Of a DNA stretch of 64,000 nucleotides, positions 63,474 to 64,000 are shown piece after piece; the stretch's first letter is position 1; each line of letters begins with the position of its first letter. The notes under the pieces were generated by a model. That model had not been told where the DNA came from. It saw only the letters and a program-made list of their open reading frames with translations, and did no database searches. The DNA comes from Snodgrassella alvi wkB2 (GTDB lineage Bacteria; Pseudomonadota; Gammaproteobacteria; Burkholderiales; Neisseriaceae), in contig NZ_CP007446.1 of the NCBI RefSeq assembly GCF_000600005.1, forward strand, positions 2,072,894 to 2,136,893. Direction: 5' to 3'. The translations under genes and the position numbers were made by a program.

Positions 63474-63734
63474 TTAAAAACCTTTTCTCTTCATACATTC
63501 TATTCTTGCAGGTCCATAAACGTTAGCCATCCATTCATTCCTTGCTTCAGAACCCTGGGGGTCATTTGGGTCAGGCAAAGTTAATTCAAGCTCTTCAAAA
63601 CATTCATGATGAGCTTTATTTCTTGCTGGTGATGACCAGCCCGGACCATTCCAGAATCTTATAGCTGCTTCCATGCAACCTTCCAAGCACAAACATACAC
63701 TTAACAAAAATATAATTTTAATGCGGTGTTTCAT
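63474..63734 (-). CDS. Small lipoprotein (tandem family member)
   Basis: An 86-residue protein with lipobox LEGC after KHRIKIIFLLSVCLCLEGC. Mature part: AIRFWNGPGWSSPARNKAHH, CFEELELTLPDPNDPQGSEA, NEWMANVYGPARIECMKRKG. A decayed copy precedes it (63262) and another begins at the window edge. Outer-membrane anchoring is likely; function unknown. Confidence 0.65.
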   Translation of the reverse strand: MKHRIKIIFLLSVCLCLEGCMEAAIRFWNGPGWSSPARNKAHHECFEELELTLPDPNDPQGSEARNEWMANVYGPARIECMKRKGF

Positions 63735-63840
63735 GATAATGCATTCCTTCCTTAGGTTTAGTTTGCCTTACCAGAATAGGCTAGTTTCTTTTATTTCAGT
63801 TGCACTAGTATGCAAAAATCATCTTTTAGATATCGATACA

Positions 63841-63890
63841 GCCCTGAATTCACTCTTTTAATATTACTATTATAAAATTCAGCTCAAGGC
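63841..63890 (-). repeat. Hairpin repeat, copy 2 (degenerate)
   Basis: GCCCTGAATT...AAATTCAGCTCAAGGC around TAATATTACTATTAT: about 70 bp clearly related to 62397-62470, with a weakened stem. Confidence 0.5.
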
Positions 63891-63958
63891 TAATTTATCA
63901 GATTACAAAATCATAAGCTGTTAATGTCCAGCTTGAACCATTTATAGAAACATTTTTT

Positions 63959-64000
63959 AAAAACCTTTTCTCTTCATACATTCTGTTGTTGCAGGTATAT
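63959..64000 (-). CDS. Lipoprotein family member, 3' end (partial)
   Basis: The last 42 bases encode, on the minus strand, IPATTECMKRKGF and a stop, nearly the C-terminus of the 63474 gene. The rest lies outside the window. Confidence 0.5.

Overview
The window looks like a chromosomal segment of an AT-rich betaproteobacterium of the Neisseriaceae. The evidence is the type of core genes (secG, tpiA, ubiG, an anaerobic-ubiquinone ubiU-ubiV-ubiT set, a LysP-like permease) and a very large two-partner-secretion/CDI locus followed by a toxin-immunity cassette array. A bee-gut Snodgrassella-type organism would fit, but this rests on gene content and composition only. No database search was possible.

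Positions 1-19571 hold the inner part of a lambda-like prophage whose left end lies outside the window. Its map mirrors lambda. The integrase (18474-19463, minus) abuts a tRNA-Leu(GAG). A long rightward early operon (8149-18485) carries RdgC, a zinc-finger protein, RecT, a YqaJ exonuclease, SSB and two methyltransferases, and starts at a good sigma70 promoter at 7871-7898. The control region (5703-7669) has a Cro/YdaS-like protein, a CI-like S24 repressor and a second S24-like protein with both catalytic residues replaced. Leftward replication genes include an O-like initiator with six internal 15-bp iterons. These are followed by DUF1064, DUF1367 and DUF1364 genes, a Q-position gene, a strong late promoter, two tandem terminators and the start of the late genes (ParB-like, ABC ATPase/GNAT). 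The early operon is punctuated by about fourteen short hairpins with U-tracts placed just upstream of ribosome binding sites, and contains a GC-rich 120-nt block that folds with a possible pseudoknot.

Positions 19599-33209 are core chromosome: tRNA-Leu, secG, tpiA, a Pcm-family methyltransferase, chaB-like, a rhodanese, an EamA exporter, tRNA-Arg(CCG), a metallophosphatase, a LysP-like permease, an ArnT-like glycosyltransferase with ubiG, and the ubiUVT operon, which has a candidate FNR site upstream.

Positions 33210-40096 are accessory: a ClbS/DfsB-type colibactin-resistance protein, a 1555-residue STAND NTPase with an N-terminal PD-(D/E)XK-like nuclease (a candidate Avs-like antiphage sensor), and 1.2 kb of decayed sequence.

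Positions 40097-52041 encode a TpsA/TpsB pair: a 3301-residue FhaB/CdiA-like exoprotein with an ESPR signal and internal 525/387-bp repeats, and its CdiB/FhaC transporter. Positions 52800-64000 are a graveyard and reservoir of orphan CdiA-CT toxin cassettes with their immunity genes (SMI1/KNR4-like, colicin D-like, BECR-like, DUF6883/DUF4926 and others). Eight cassettes share a roughly 15-bp junction encoding an A-G-K-G-T linker. Several carry stop codons or lack start codons, three contain SymE-like fragments on the opposite strand, and the array ends in a tandem family of small lipoprotein genes.
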